The notes under the pieces were generated by a model. The model ran no database searches, was not told the DNA's origin, and worked only from the letters and a program-made list of their open reading frames with translations. DNA of 64,000 nt from an uncultured Bacteroidales bacterium (GTDB lineage: Bacteria; Bacteroidota; Bacteroidia; Bacteroidales; UBA932). A program made the translations under genes and the position numbers. The stretch's first letter is position 1; each line of letters starts with the position of its first letter. The DNA is taken from positions 1-64,000 of the forward strand of contig CALUSM010000004.1 of NCBI GenBank assembly GCA_944323445.1, in the 5' to 3' direction. Positions 35,549 through 45,931 of this stretch are shown here, piece after piece.

Positions 35549-35582
35549 CTGCCGCAACCGTCTGCTATGACGATTGCGGCAG
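35549..35582 (-). terminator. Rho-independent terminator of groESL
   Basis: CTGCCGCAA (35549-35557) pairs with TTGCGGCAG (35574-35582), with eight A on its left giving a U-run on the minus transcript. It is nearly the same hairpin as at 34117-34150. Confidence 0.8.
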
Positions 35583-35616
35583 CCTTGTCTCAAAATATGG
35601 GAGTGCCGTCAGCTGA

Positions 35617-37257
<1,641 letters not shown>

Positions 37258-37281
37258 TTAAAAGTTAAACAAACAGATTAA

Positions 37282-37551
37282 TTAAAGAACTGCGAGCACG
37301 TCGGACTGACGCATCATCAGATAGTCCTTGCCGTCAACGGTAATCTCGGTTCCGGAATATTTTCCGTAGAGAACGGTGTCACCCACTTTCAGTTCCATGG
37401 GCTCATCCTTCTTGCCGCTGCCTACAGCGATTACCTTACCCTGCTGGGGTTTCTCTTTTGCTGTCTCGGGAATATAGATTCCGCTTGCTGTCTTGGTCTC
37501 AGCTTCTTTGGGCTCTACGAGCACTCTGTCTGCTAAAGGTCTAATGTTCAT
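37282..37551 (-). CDS. groS: 10 kDa co-chaperonin GroES
   Basis: 89 residues. The start [14 protein letters not shown] is the family signature, the mobile loop [20 protein letters not shown] is intact in shorter parts, and [11 protein letters not shown] follows. It caps GroEL. Upstream lie a TGCCAAAATGTCAC element also found near hsp20 and a possible sigma-54-like sequence (TGGCAC N5 TTGT). Confidence 0.98.
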   Translation of the reverse strand: MNIRPLADRVLVEPKEAETKTASGIYIPETAKEKPQQGKVIAVGSGKKDEPMELKVGDTVLYGKYSGTEITVDGKDYLMMRQSDVLAVL

Positions 37552-37594
37552 ATCTTTTAATTTTTAGTTGTTTTCAACTTGCACAGACACCTAA

Positions 37595-37636
37595 AACAAA
37601 TTAAGTGCCACTCCGCACACTCTGCCAAAATGTCAC
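37595..37636 (-). promoter_or_regulatory. Candidate heat-shock control region of groESL
   Basis: On the minus strand, GTGACATTTTGGCA (37623-37636) resembles GTGACAATTTGGC upstream of hsp20. Downstream, TGGCACTTAATTTGTT (37595-37610) approximates the sigma-54 -24/-12 pattern, with GT instead of GC at -12. No ordinary TAnnTTTG box was found for groES. Confidence 0.45.
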
Positions 37637-37659
37637 TTTGCCATGTGGACGACTTTGCG

Positions 37660-37667
37660 TATCTTTG
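37660..37667 (+). promoter_or_regulatory. -7 box TATCTTTG for the Fic gene
   Basis: Exact TAnnTTTG match 10 bp before the ATG at 37678, so a very short leader is expected. Confidence 0.5.
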
Positions 37668-37677
37668 CTCTGCTATT

Positions 37678-38778
37678 ATGATAACGGACTTTGAGGAATA
37701 TATAAGGCAGGGTGAGCCGTCGAGGGCGGAGCGGGCGCAGGCATGGCGCACGGCCATCGGACTTCAGGACGTGGACGGACTGAAGCCCTCGGCATACCTT
37801 ATAGATACCGCCCGCGAGCATATCGAGGGAGACATCTCGCTCCGGGAAGTACGACAGCGCATTGAGTCCTACTACGAGAGCCGCACAGCAAGGGAAGACA
37901 CCGGCAGTGATGAACGTACCAAAGAGGCCGACACAGTCTCTTACAGAATCACCGAACTTCTCACAGAACAGGCATTTTCCATGACTCCGGCTGAACTCAT
38001 CCGTATCCATCGGTATCTTTTCACAGGCATTTACAAATTCGCCGGCCGCATCCGGGACTATAACATCACCAAAAAAGAATGGGTATTGGACGGAGGTACA
38101 GTAATATATGCCGGTGCCGGCCTGATAACCGAGACCCTGGAATACGACATCTCTACTGAAAGGGATTTTTCATACGAGGGACTGACAGCAGATGAGGCTG
38201 TGCGGCATATTGCAAGATTTATATCCAATCTTTGGCAGGTGCATCCTTTTGGAGAAGGCAACACCCGCACAACTGCGGTATTCCTGATAAAATATCTCCG
38301 CAGTTTCGGGTTCAATGTAGGAAACGATACTTTCGAAAGGCACTCATGGTTTTTCAGGAACGCCCTTGTCAGGGCCAATTACAATGACCTGAAAAACGGA
38401 ATAACAGCCACCACAGAGCCGCTGGAAAGATTTTTGCGTCATCTCCTTCTGAACGAAGAGGCCGACTTGCGGAACAGGACCCTGCATATAAAAGCGGACG
38501 GATTAACGGTCCGGAATGAACCTTTAAAACACGATTTAAAGGTTCAAAATGAACCTTCAAACAATTTGACCGGAAAGGCATCCTTGACAGAAATAGCTGT
38601 CCTACAACTTATAGCGGAGAATCCATCTGTCAAGATTGAAGAGATGGCGGCCAATACTAAAAAGTCGAGGAGCACGATAAAACGGGCCATTGACCGGCTC
38701 AGGGAAAAAGGCATCATAGAAAGGACAGGCGCAAAGAAAAACGGATCCTGGAAAATATTGAACGGCAATGAACACTGA
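37678..38778 (+). CDS. Fic/DOC-family protein with an N-terminal VbhA-like region and a C-terminal winged helix
   Basis: 366 residues from the ATG at 37678. Residues 1-70 resemble the VbhA antitoxin domain (short helices, AREHIEGDISLREVRQRI). The Fic domain contains LFTGIYKFAGRIRDYNI and the catalytic motif HPFGEGNTRT at 189-198. This motif has Thr-Arg where canonical Fic has Gly-Arg (HPFxEGNGR). A low-complexity linker leads to a winged-helix domain (IEEMAANTKKSRSTIKRAIDRL). It may modify targets by AMPylation under self-contained inhibition. It overlaps tadA by 11 bp. Confidence 0.8.
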   Translation: MITDFEEYIRQGEPSRAERAQAWRTAIGLQDVDGLKPSAYLIDTAREHIEGDISLREVRQRIESYYESRTAREDTGSDERTKEADTVSYRITELLTEQAFSMTPAELIRIHRYLFTGIYKFAGRIRDYNITKKEWVLDGGTVIYAGAGLITETLEYDISTERDFSYEGLTADEAVRHIARFISNLWQVHPFGEGNTRTTAVFLIKYLRSFGFNVGNDTFERHSWFFRNALVRANYNDLKNGITATTEPLERFLRHLLLNEEADLRNRTLHIKADGLTVRNEPLKHDLKVQNEPSNNLTGKASLTEIAVLQLIAENPSVKIEEMAANTKKSRSTIKRAIDRLREKGIIERTGAKKNGSWKILNGNEH

Positions 38779-39208
38779 CCACGAGAAATACATGCGCGAG
38801 GCCCTGAAGGAGGCGCGGAGGGCCGAGGCCGAGGGGGAGATCCCCATCGGAGCGGTAGTGGTGTGCGAGGGGCGGATCATCGCCCGGGCGCACAACCAGA
38901 CGGAGACCCTCCACGACCCAACGGCCCACGCCGAGATGCTGGCCATGACGGCCGCCACCGCCTACATCGGAGGCAAGTACCTCCCGGAATGTACCCTCTA
39001 CGTCACTGTCGAGCCCTGCCCGATGTGCGCCGCCGCGATGGCCTGGACCCAGGTCGGAGCGGTAGTCTACGGTGCACCCGACCCAAAGCGCGGCTACACC
39101 CTCTTCTCCCCTTCCCTCCTCCATCCGAGGACAAGGGTCAGCAGCGGAGTACTTTCAGAAGAGTGCAGCGCCATTATGACAGATTTTTTCAAGAAGATAA
39201 GACGCTGA
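38768..39208 (+). CDS. tadA: tRNA-specific adenosine deaminase-like nucleoside deaminase
   Basis: 146 residues of the cytidine/deoxycytidylate deaminase superfamily. Zinc ligands are HAE at 54-56 (Glu56 catalytic) and PCPMC with Cys84 and Cys87. Length and the N-terminal HEKYMREALKEARRAEAEGE helix, in part, match TadA, which converts A34 to inosine in tRNA-Arg; a guanine deaminase-like relative cannot be fully excluded. The start overlaps the end of the Fic gene. Confidence 0.85.
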   Translation: MNTDHEKYMREALKEARRAEAEGEIPIGAVVVCEGRIIARAHNQTETLHDPTAHAEMLAMTAATAYIGGKYLPECTLYVTVEPCPMCAAAMAWTQVGAVVYGAPDPKRGYTLFSPSLLHPRTRVSSGVLSEECSAIMTDFFKKIRR

Positions 39209-39215
39209 CCGGACA

Positions 39216-39680
39216 ATGGACCTGGAATTTCTGCTCGACCTCGGCTACATCGGCCTGTTCATCGGCACCTTCATCGCAGCTACCGTCGTCCCGTTCTCAT
39301 CGGATTTCCTCATCATCGGCATCCTCATAGCCGGAGGCGACCCGCTCGTATCCTGGATCTGCGCCACCGCCGGCAACTGGCTCGGAGGCCTGACCTCCTA
39401 CTGGATAGGCCGCATCGGCAAGTGGGAGTGGATAGAAAAGTGGTTCCATGTCAAGGAGGAGACCCTGCTGAAACAGAAGTCGAAAATAGACAAGTACGGC
39501 TCCCTGCTGGCCTTCCTGACCTGGCTGCCCTTCGTGGGCGACGTCTTCGCCATCGGCCTGGGCTTCTACAAGCTGCATTTCGGCCGCTGCGCCCTCTTCA
39601 TGCTCATCGGCAAGGGCACCCGATTCGCTTTCTGGCTGGCCCTCTACTACATTTTCGGCGACAGCCTGCCGACGTTTTAA
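39216..39680 (+). CDS. YqaA/DedA-family membrane protein
   Basis: 154 residues with three to four hydrophobic segments. The N-terminal GYIGLFIGTFIAATVVPFSSD and the re-entrant-like TWLPFVGDVFAIGLGF motifs are typical of the short YqaA branch of the DedA/SNARE-associated family. Family members are linked to membrane lipid flipping and envelope homeostasis. It begins 7 bp after tadA and ends just before the tRNA promoter. Confidence 0.85.
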   Translation: MDLEFLLDLGYIGLFIGTFIAATVVPFSSDFLIIGILIAGGDPLVSWICATAGNWLGGLTSYWIGRIGKWEWIEKWFHVKEETLLKQKSKIDKYGSLLAFLTWLPFVGDVFAIGLGFYKLHFGRCALFMLIGKGTRFAFWLALYYIFGDSLPTF

Positions 39681-39689
39681 AAAAATGTA

Positions 39690-39697
39690 TAACTTTG
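39690..39697 (+). promoter_or_regulatory. -7 box TAACTTTG for tRNA-Gln
   Basis: TAnnTTTG match ten bases before the first tRNA nucleotide, the expected spacing for a tRNA promoter in this phylum. Confidence 0.7.
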
Positions 39698-39707
39698 CAC
39701 CCGGTAT

Positions 39708-39778
39708 TGACCTATGGTGTAATGGTAGCACTACAGATTTTGGTTCTGTCTGTAGAGGTTCGAATCCTCTTAGGTCAA
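39708..39778 (+). tRNA. tRNA-Gln (anticodon TTG)
   Basis: The acceptor stem TGACCTA pairs with TAGGTCA. The D-arm is GTG...CAC. The anticodon arm is ACAGA TTTTGGT TCTGT, giving anticodon TTG for glutamine. The T-arm is AGAGG TTCGAAT CCTCT. CCA is not encoded. The next protein gene starts 7 bp downstream, so processing from a joint transcript is possible. No integrase or attachment repeat is seen beside it. Confidence 0.93.
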
Positions 39779-39785
39779 CGACAAC

Positions 39786-40754
39786 ATGACAAAATCTTTT
39801 TTCATAACTTTACTTTTTTTGACGATTACACCCCTGTTCATCAGCGGGTGTAATTTTCATAATAAGATTGAGAAACAGCGCGGACCGCAGCCATTCCCCT
39901 CAGTCTCAGTACCCGCCATACTCGGCGGACAGGATGCAGCCGAATACGCGGCTGATCATTTTTGGAACAGATATTTTGACTCCACAGCCGCCTGGAACGG
40001 CATTTCCGACACCCTCATCGGCGGAGTAAGTCAGAAAGACATGGCAACCGCCGTCCGGGAATACCTGCTCACCCTCTGGTCATTGCCCTACGACAAAGCC
40101 CTCAGGGCCCAGACACATCTGATGTCCCTGGCTGAAGCATCCCTGGGACCGGACACCTCCGGATATATCTACGACTGGTTCACCGCAACGATGGAATCCG
40201 CCCTCTGGCATCCCCTCTCGGAACTGCGCAGTGAAGGTCTCTACATACCGGTAATAGAGAGTATCCTGAGGACCAGGCGCACTGGAGAACATTACAGCAC
40301 CTATTATCAGGAACAGCTTGCATCATGCATGAAAAACCGCCCCGGAACCCAAGCCGCAGACTTTACATTCACCGATGCCCGCGGGGGCTTCCACAGCCTC
40401 TACAGCATCCCCGGCGAATACACCCTCCTGCTCTTCTCCAACCCGGGATGCCCGGCATGCCGTGAAATCATCTCCATGCTGGGACAATCCCCCGTCATAG
40501 CCTCTATGGTACAGGACGGACGCATGAGCCTGCTCAGCATATACATCGACGAGGACCTGACCGAATGGTTCAAAGGCCTGTCCGACTATCCCTCAGAATG
40601 GATAACAGGATACAATCAGGACCTGTCCGTGCGCGACGCCCTCATCTACGATGTCCGTGCCATTCCCTCCCTGTACCTGCTGGACAGCGACAAGAAAGTC
40701 CTCTTCAAGGACATCTCTCCCGGCATGCTGATGCTTCAGCTGGAAAGACTCTAA
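39786..40754 (+). CDS. DUF5106/thioredoxin-like lipoprotein
   Basis: 322 residues with a lipoprotein signal (TPLFISGC, Cys near 22). Residues about 45-185 form a helical DUF5106-like region (DHFWNRYFDSTAAWNGISDT). The C-terminal 130 residues are thioredoxin-fold, with the redox motif NPGCPACREI and the cis-Pro segment VRAIPSLYLLDSDK. It is an envelope-anchored disulfide reductase or sensor, a type common in Bacteroidales. Its stop overlaps the stop of the convergent acyltransferase gene. Confidence 0.82.
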   Translation: MTKSFFITLLFLTITPLFISGCNFHNKIEKQRGPQPFPSVSVPAILGGQDAAEYAADHFWNRYFDSTAAWNGISDTLIGGVSQKDMATAVREYLLTLWSLPYDKALRAQTHLMSLAEASLGPDTSGYIYDWFTATMESALWHPLSELRSEGLYIPVIESILRTRRTGEHYSTYYQEQLASCMKNRPGTQAADFTFTDARGGFHSLYSIPGEYTLLLFSNPGCPACREIISMLGQSPVIASMVQDGRMSLLSIYIDEDLTEWFKGLSDYPSEWITGYNQDLSVRDALIYDVRAIPSLYLLDSDKKVLFKDISPGMLMLQLERL

Positions 40755-41947
40755 AGGTATTCCCGACCTGAGAGACCGCGCCAGAGAGCGTAGTATTTGA
40801 GGGTGGAGACGGGCTTTGTGGCGATGAGCTGATAACGGACAGAGGGGCCGCAGTTGAAGTACATCGAGCGGGACAGGAAAGTGCCGTAACCGGTGATGTC
40901 TCCGATACTGTAGACTATCTTCTGATCACCGTAGAATATCTCCAGCCGGTCACCGTACATGGCCACGGAGGCATTGTCCGACAAGTGGGTGAAGACTCCG
41001 TCATTTTTCAACGTCAGCTTGAAGCAGTCATTATCGCAGACTATCGGTTCTTCGGTATGCTGCTGCAGTGCCACACAATTCTCGTGTACCCATTGCTTCT
41101 GGAAGCGGTTCCACTGGGAGAAATTACCAAAAGGCATATTCTCCCCTTTCTCAAACCACCCGGTCTCAAGCAGGCGGGCGGACAGTCCGCAGTCACAGGT
41201 GATATTGTCTCCTGAGGTCTGTATCGTACCGAAGCGCAGGCAGTGCGGGCAAAGATAGGCCGCATATTGCAGTCCCTCCGCCAGGGCCTTCCCACGGTAC
41301 AACGCCCCACTGGCGGCCTGAGTCTCGTAGGCATTGACATACAGGTCCCGGCAGATGGCCTCGTAGACCTCGTCCACCGTCATCCCGGCGAGTTCTTCCG
41401 GAGCATATTCATGGACCAATTCTCCGTACATCGGTCCCCTGCGCCTGTGGTCGGCCCAGCGCGGCTTCAGCAGATAGCCTCCGGTCAGGCGGTAGGTCAG
41501 CAGGGCCACGCCCGTATCCTTGACCAAGGCGGCGGTGCGGGGTGATATGAATTCGGTCTCGCCGTCCCAGCTGCGGTTGCCCTCAGGGAACATTCCCACA
41601 GAGACTCCGGCCCGCAGATTAGCCTCTATCAGGGCAATAGCGGCATCGCCCTTCGCACCTTTCTCGCGGGGAATAATGCCGAAGAGAGGATTGAGGAAGA
41701 ATCCGGCGGCGCCCCGGGTCAGGGAGGCATTGGCCACGAAACGCATGTGCCTCCGGGTGCCGATGACCATCAGGGCGGGGTCGAGATTCTGGGTGTGGTT
41801 ACCCAGGCACAGGAAGGTACGGCTGCGCACCTTGCAAGGTTTGTACCTTATATGCAGGATGATGTTGACGAAAGGGCCTACGAATGTACGGCAAAAGGCG
41901 TAGACTCCGCGCTGGAAGCCTACGCCTTTTGTTATTCTCTTATCCAT
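40751..41947 (-). CDS. PlsC-type 1-acylglycerol-3-phosphate acyltransferase with a C-terminal zinc-ribbon region
   Basis: 398 residues from the ATG at 41947. The HX4D motif is NHTQNLD (His51, Asp56) and the FPEGNRSW substrate-binding motif follows. After the catalytic domain a four-cysteine ribbon is visible (CPHCLRFG, then TCDCG), ahead of a beta-rich C-terminal region, which makes it longer than ordinary PlsC (about 240). It overlaps the acyl-CoA ligase gene by 8 bp, so the pair probably activates and transfers fatty acids to lipids. Confidence 0.85.
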   Translation of the reverse strand: MDKRITKGVGFQRGVYAFCRTFVGPFVNIILHIRYKPCKVRSRTFLCLGNHTQNLDPALMVIGTRRHMRFVANASLTRGAAGFFLNPLFGIIPREKGAKGDAAIALIEANLRAGVSVGMFPEGNRSWDGETEFISPRTAALVKDTGVALLTYRLTGGYLLKPRWADHRRRGPMYGELVHEYAPEELAGMTVDEVYEAICRDLYVNAYETQAASGALYRGKALAEGLQYAAYLCPHCLRFGTIQTSGDNITCDCGLSARLLETGWFEKGENMPFGNFSQWNRFQKQWVHENCVALQQHTEEPIVCDNDCFKLTLKNDGVFTHLSDNASVAMYGDRLEIFYGDQKIVYSIGDITGYGTFLSRSMYFNCGPSVRYQLIATKPVSTLKYYALWRGLSGREYL

Positions 41948-43655
41948 TTTTCCTAGCCTCCTCTTCTTCGAGCACGCGGTATGCCACCTTGCCCACAAGG
42001 GTCTTGGGCAGCTCCTTGCGGAACTCAATGTCGTAGGGCATGGCGTACTTGGCGATGTACTTGCGGCAGTAGGCCAGAAGCTCGTCCTTGGTCTCCTGAG
42101 TAGGCTCATTGCCGGGGCGGAGCATGACGAAAGCCTTTACCTTCTGCATCTTGTAGGGGTCGGGCACGCCGATGATACAGCTCATCTGCACCTTCTCGTG
42201 GGCATCGAGGATGTTCTCGAGCTGGGCGGGATAGACGTTGTAGCCGGAGGTGACGATCATCCTCTTGATACGGCCGCGGAAGTAGACGAATCCCTGGTCG
42301 TCCATACAGCCGAGGTCACCGGTGTAGAGCCAGGTGAGGCCGTCGGCGTGCTGGCGCAGGGTCCTGGCGGTCTCCTCGGGCTTGTTGTAGTAGCCGAGCA
42401 TAACAGTGGGACCGGAGAGCACAATCTCGCCCTCCTCGCCGTAGGGCAGCTCTTCCTCTGTGTCTGGCTTTACTATCTTGAAATAGGTGTCGGGGAAAGG
42501 TATGCCGATACTGCCCTCCTTCTGGAGCTTGACCGGGGTCAGGCAGCAGGCCGTAACGCACTCGGTGGTGCCGTAGCCCTCGCGCACCTTGATGGTGGCC
42601 TTGTGGTCGGCGAGGAACTTGTCCATCTTCTTCTTCAGCTCGATGGAGAGGGAGTCGCCGCCGGAAAACACTCCCTTGAGGTGGGAGAAGTCGGCACGTT
42701 CCATATTGGGCAGGCGCAGCATGGCCTCGTAGAGGGTGGGCACGCCGGCGATAAAGTTGCATTTGTTCTTGGTTATGAGCTTGGAGTAGCTCTTTGGGGT
42801 GAAGCGGGGCACGAGGACGCACCTTCCGCCCTTGGCAAGCATCGTGTGGATGCAGACACCGAGACCGAAACCGTGGAATACGGGCATGGCGGCGAGCATC
42901 TTGTCCCCGGGGCCGAACATCGGGTTGGTGGCGATGACCTGCTCGGCGAGGGCGTTGAAGTTGCGGTTGGTGAGCATGATGCCCTTGGTGGTGCCGGTAG
43001 TGCCGCCGGAGTAGAGGATGACGGCGGGGTCATTGTCGTCCCGCTCTACCTTGTAGTTGTAGAAGCAGCATCTGGAGAGCTTCATGAAGTCCTTCCAGCG
43101 GATGACCGGAGCGTCTTCAGGTATCTTCGCTATCTTATAGCCCTCAGTGATCATGTAACCGGTCTTCAGTGGCTGTGCCAGCTCGTCCTTGATGCAGGCG
43201 AGGATGACGTTGACGATGCCTGTATTCTTGCGGATGGCCTCTATCTTGCCGTAGAACTGGTCAAGGGTGATGACCGTGATGCTGTTGGACTCATTGAGGT
43301 AGAACTCTATTTCCTTCTCGCTCGAGAGCGGATGCACCATGCTGGCGATTCCTCCGATGAGGTTGATGGCGTAGAACATGTAGATGGCCTGAGGACAGTT
43401 GGGCATGGCGATGGTCACGCAGTCACCCTTGCGGATGCCGATGGTCTTCAAGGCGCGGGCACACTGCTCTATCTTCTTGATCATCCTGGCGTAGGTGGTC
43501 GACTTGCCCATGAAATCGAAGGCCACGTTCTTGGGCCAGCGGGCTGCGACGGAGGCGACCATGTCGAACATCGAGCCCTTAAAGTAGTCCAGATGCACAG
43601 GCACCCCCTCGGTGAAGGGATACCACGGCGTCTTTACGGTGTTGTTTTCAGACAT
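41940..43655 (-). CDS. Long-chain acyl-CoA/ACP ligase (AMP-binding enzyme)
   Basis: 571 residues of the ANL superfamily. The P-loop YSGGTTGTTKG is at 215-225; GYGTTECVTACC, LYTGDLGCMDDQGFVYFRGR and the catalytic Lys segment PKTLVGKVAYRVL complete the family motifs. It activates fatty acids as adenylates, then forms a CoA or ACP thioester. The stop overlaps the acyltransferase start by 8 bp, so the two are translationally coupled and likely act in sequence in membrane-lipid synthesis or remodelling. Confidence 0.93.
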   Translation of the reverse strand: MSENNTVKTPWYPFTEGVPVHLDYFKGSMFDMVASVAARWPKNVAFDFMGKSTTYARMIKKIEQCARALKTIGIRKGDCVTIAMPNCPQAIYMFYAINLIGGIASMVHPLSSEKEIEFYLNESNSITVITLDQFYGKIEAIRKNTGIVNVILACIKDELAQPLKTGYMITEGYKIAKIPEDAPVIRWKDFMKLSRCCFYNYKVERDDNDPAVILYSGGTTGTTKGIMLTNRNFNALAEQVIATNPMFGPGDKMLAAMPVFHGFGLGVCIHTMLAKGGRCVLVPRFTPKSYSKLITKNKCNFIAGVPTLYEAMLRLPNMERADFSHLKGVFSGGDSLSIELKKKMDKFLADHKATIKVREGYGTTECVTACCLTPVKLQKEGSIGIPFPDTYFKIVKPDTEEELPYGEEGEIVLSGPTVMLGYYNKPEETARTLRQHADGLTWLYTGDLGCMDDQGFVYFRGRIKRMIVTSGYNVYPAQLENILDAHEKVQMSCIIGVPDPYKMQKVKAFVMLRPGNEPTQETKDELLAYCRKYIAKYAMPYDIEFRKELPKTLVGKVAYRVLEEEEARKNG

Positions 43656-43771
43656 ATAGACAGGTTATAGGAATTTAATTTCGCGAAGATACGGAAATAT
43701 TTCCATGCGGGACTCTTTAAAGACAGGTTATATGCTTCCTTCAATGTGCAGTTTTCAGTAAAGGCCGAGCA

Positions 43772-43791
43772 CACAGCTGTTTATAGCTGTG
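43772..43791. terminator. Hairpin in the ligase upstream spacer
   Basis: CACAGCT (43772-43778) pairs with AGCTGTG (43785-43791) around GTTTAT. It lies downstream of the broken minus-strand gene at 43853 and may end that cluster, but lacks a U-run. Confidence 0.4.
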
Positions 43792-43852
43792 ATACTCCGC
43801 CGAAGTACCGTCATGCAGACGTCTGTCTCCCATTACTAATAAAAAGCCCCTA

Positions 43853-44056
43853 TCAGAACTCAAATCCTACCGAAAGCTTCGGCATCACGGCCGTAATCCA
43901 CTGACTGCCGACCAGTATCGTCGCTCCTATAGACAGGCGCATCCCGAGATCCTCATCGAAGCCCAGCCACACGAGGTACTGGTCGGTGAGGGACACGCTG
44001 CCGCGGTAGCCCGCAGCACGGCGGATGTCCTTCTTGTCAGATGCGGAGGCACTTCA
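43853..44056 (-). pseudogene. Internally deleted copy of the small outer-membrane protein at 49092-49612
   Basis: The remaining 66 codons read SASDKKDIRRAAGYRGSVSL, then YLVWLGFD joined directly to EDLGMRLSIGATI and ending PKLSVGFEF. Compared with the paralogue, about 90 residues between GFD and DLGM are missing, the signal peptide is gone, and a TGA at 44054-44056 stands where the paralogue has Trp. It lies 29 bp after the related cluster gene at 44085. Confidence 0.8.
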
Positions 44057-44084
44057 GATAAAGGTCTTGTAATGCTCCATGCCG

Positions 44085-44600
44085 TCAGAATCGGTAGCCT
44101 ACGGCCAGATGAGGATAGACCGACGCTGGGCTTCCAACAGATGCGAAGTCCCCGAAAACAGTACGCACGTCTATCGAGAGGTCCACGCGATGACTGTTCT
44201 TCAACTTGAAGCCCACGCCTACACCCGGCATGACATACCCGGACTCGGACCCGTATCCGTTTATGATGTAGCCGCCCTCGCACAGAAGGAAGAACTCCGT
44301 CCGCGGCCTGTCCACGAAATAGTACTTGGGCTGCAGCCCCACGGTGAATGCCGGTACGGGAAACCAGGGGAACTGAAGGTCAAGGCCGACCGAGGCCCCG
44401 AGGAACAAATCCGCCCTGTTGAACCGCACGCCGTGCGTGGTCATTAAGCCGCACCCGGGGTTCTGCCAGTCACCGAAGCCCGGGGAGGGATATGAGATGT
44501 ACGCGGACACATGACCCTCGTACTCTATTGCCTTTTCCTGACCGCACAGGTCTGCCAACGTAATAATTGAAATTATTACTGCTGCTATTATTTTTTTCAT
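44085..44600 (-). CDS. Small outer-membrane beta-barrel protein, copy A
   Basis: 171 residues with a signal peptide (to LCGQ, about 20). It consists of amphipathic strands typical of small outer-membrane barrels (VSAYISYPSPGFGDW, LFLGASVGLDLQFPWFPV, AFTVGLQPKYYF, RTEFFLLCEGGYI) and ends HLAVGYRF. About nine of ten residues match copy B at 48516, and a stretch of about 165 bp (near 44250-44405) has a single mismatch to it, which suggests recent gene conversion. Function unknown. It lies 12 bp after the C10 peptidase gene and may be cotranscribed with it. Confidence 0.75.
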   Translation of the reverse strand: MKKIIAAVIISIITLADLCGQEKAIEYEGHVSAYISYPSPGFGDWQNPGCGLMTTHGVRFNRADLFLGASVGLDLQFPWFPVPAFTVGLQPKYYFVDRPRTEFFLLCEGGYIINGYGSESGYVMPGVGVGFKLKNSHRVDLSIDVRTVFGDFASVGSPASVYPHLAVGYRF

Positions 44601-44612
44601 TTCTAATTGATA

Positions 44613-45902
44613 TTAATATTGATACGTAATTATCCTATACCATGAATCATAATCACCGTCACTTTCAGACTGCATCTTTATCCCTACTGAAGACGGTGTG
44701 TATGATGCAGGATTATTCACATCGAAAACTCCGCTGTAATAGTACCCGTCATGATTCCCTTCCCATCCCCAATTACAATGCGCCATTTCCCTGAACTCTG
44801 TTTTTCCGCCATAAATCTTACCTGTTTTCATCCCTACGTACTGTCCGTTTCTCTTCTGCTTTACATAGCCGTCAACAACCCATGTGTGGGCATTCAGGCC
44901 GTTGGCCTTTGCGGACATAATGACGGGATTTCCTTTATCTAGGCTGGAGTAGATTCTGTTCATATCGCAGTGGTTGAGACTTTTGTACAGTTCGACATTG
45001 AAATAGCCGTTTGAACGCATATAGGCAACCAAATTCTTGGGCCATATCAAAGTGCCCTCCTTTGTTACAGTAGGCTTGCATTTTGAATAGATGTCGTAAA
45101 ACAATAAAGCAACGGTGTCGGCATAAGGACTCGTTTCACTTATCACTCTCTTCTCTTTGAGAGTATGATAGGGCATCTTTATGCCGTTTATGTATTCAGG
45201 CACACCATTATATGCGAATACCTGCGCACCTGCTACGGTTGTGCATCCGGCAGAATTGTTCGAGGGTATTTTCTTATTATAAGGAGAGCCTTGTCCCCAG
45301 GCAGTACTAAGAAGAGCTGACACTTCTTTTATATCTTCCCACGCTTTCCAACGTATAATCGTCATCTCTGTTTCTCCTTCCTCCAGTTCAGGAGGATCGA
45401 ATGTTACTGAATCAGGCTTATCAAATCCTCCAGGAGCATCACCGACTGCTGCAGCCGCACTTCTATATACAATAATTGCTGGAGAAAATTCAGCCGACGT
45501 ATCCGTCACGAAAGAGTCTGAAGTCAGGCTACCTTTTTCCGTAACGGCTAATACCGTAGAAGGTATTCTTATGTCTGCCGACAGAATCGCATATCCTTCT
45601 TCTCCTTCAAAATTAACTATATGGAGTAATGTCGGATTCTCTTCTGCTGACAATTTTGTTGAGGATGGATTATTGACAGTAAAGGCATCCGATATGGTAT
45701 AACTTCTTGATGACTTTGTAGTATTCTGAAAGAACTCATCCAATGATATCAGAGCTTGCTCCAGACTGATATAATAAGGTGATTCGTTTTCTGTCTGCGT
45801 TATGGCGTCATCATCTCTATTCTGAGAATTTGTTTCGATGGCGGTGCACGATGCAGCCGCAAGGGCTGTCAGTGCTGCCATGTAAATGATTGGTTTTTTC
45901 AT
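44613..45902 (-). CDS. Secreted C10-family (streptopain-like) cysteine peptidase
   Basis: 429 residues with a lipoprotein-type signal (ALAAASC, Cys19). A propeptide region (about 40-200; ISLEQALISLDEFF and EEGYAILSADIRIPSTVLAV resemble the Spi/C10 pro-domain) precedes the catalytic domain. The nucleophile is Cys220 in NSAGCTTVAGAQV and the catalytic His is His339 in NAHTWVVDGY; AHCNWGWEGNHDGYYYSGVF is the conserved late Trp-rich loop. C10 peptidases of Bacteroides are secreted and can cleave host proteins. The gene is AT-richer than the surrounding DNA. A small secreted protein precedes it by 30 bp. Confidence 0.9.
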   Translation of the reverse strand: MKKPIIYMAALTALAAASCTAIETNSQNRDDDAITQTENESPYYISLEQALISLDEFFQNTTKSSRSYTISDAFTVNNPSSTKLSAEENPTLLHIVNFEGEEGYAILSADIRIPSTVLAVTEKGSLTSDSFVTDTSAEFSPAIIVYRSAAAAVGDAPGGFDKPDSVTFDPPELEEGETEMTIIRWKAWEDIKEVSALLSTAWGQGSPYNKKIPSNNSAGCTTVAGAQVFAYNGVPEYINGIKMPYHTLKEKRVISETSPYADTVALLFYDIYSKCKPTVTKEGTLIWPKNLVAYMRSNGYFNVELYKSLNHCDMNRIYSSLDKGNPVIMSAKANGLNAHTWVVDGYVKQKRNGQYVGMKTGKIYGGKTEFREMAHCNWGWEGNHDGYYYSGVFDVNNPASYTPSSVGIKMQSESDGDYDSWYRIITYQY

Positions 45903-45931
45903 TTTGCTTTAATTTTTTAATAGGTTTTGAG

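Noticed and set aside
39708-39778. tRNA-Gln as an integration site
   Set aside because: No integrase gene and no second copy of the tRNA 3' end are visible in the window.
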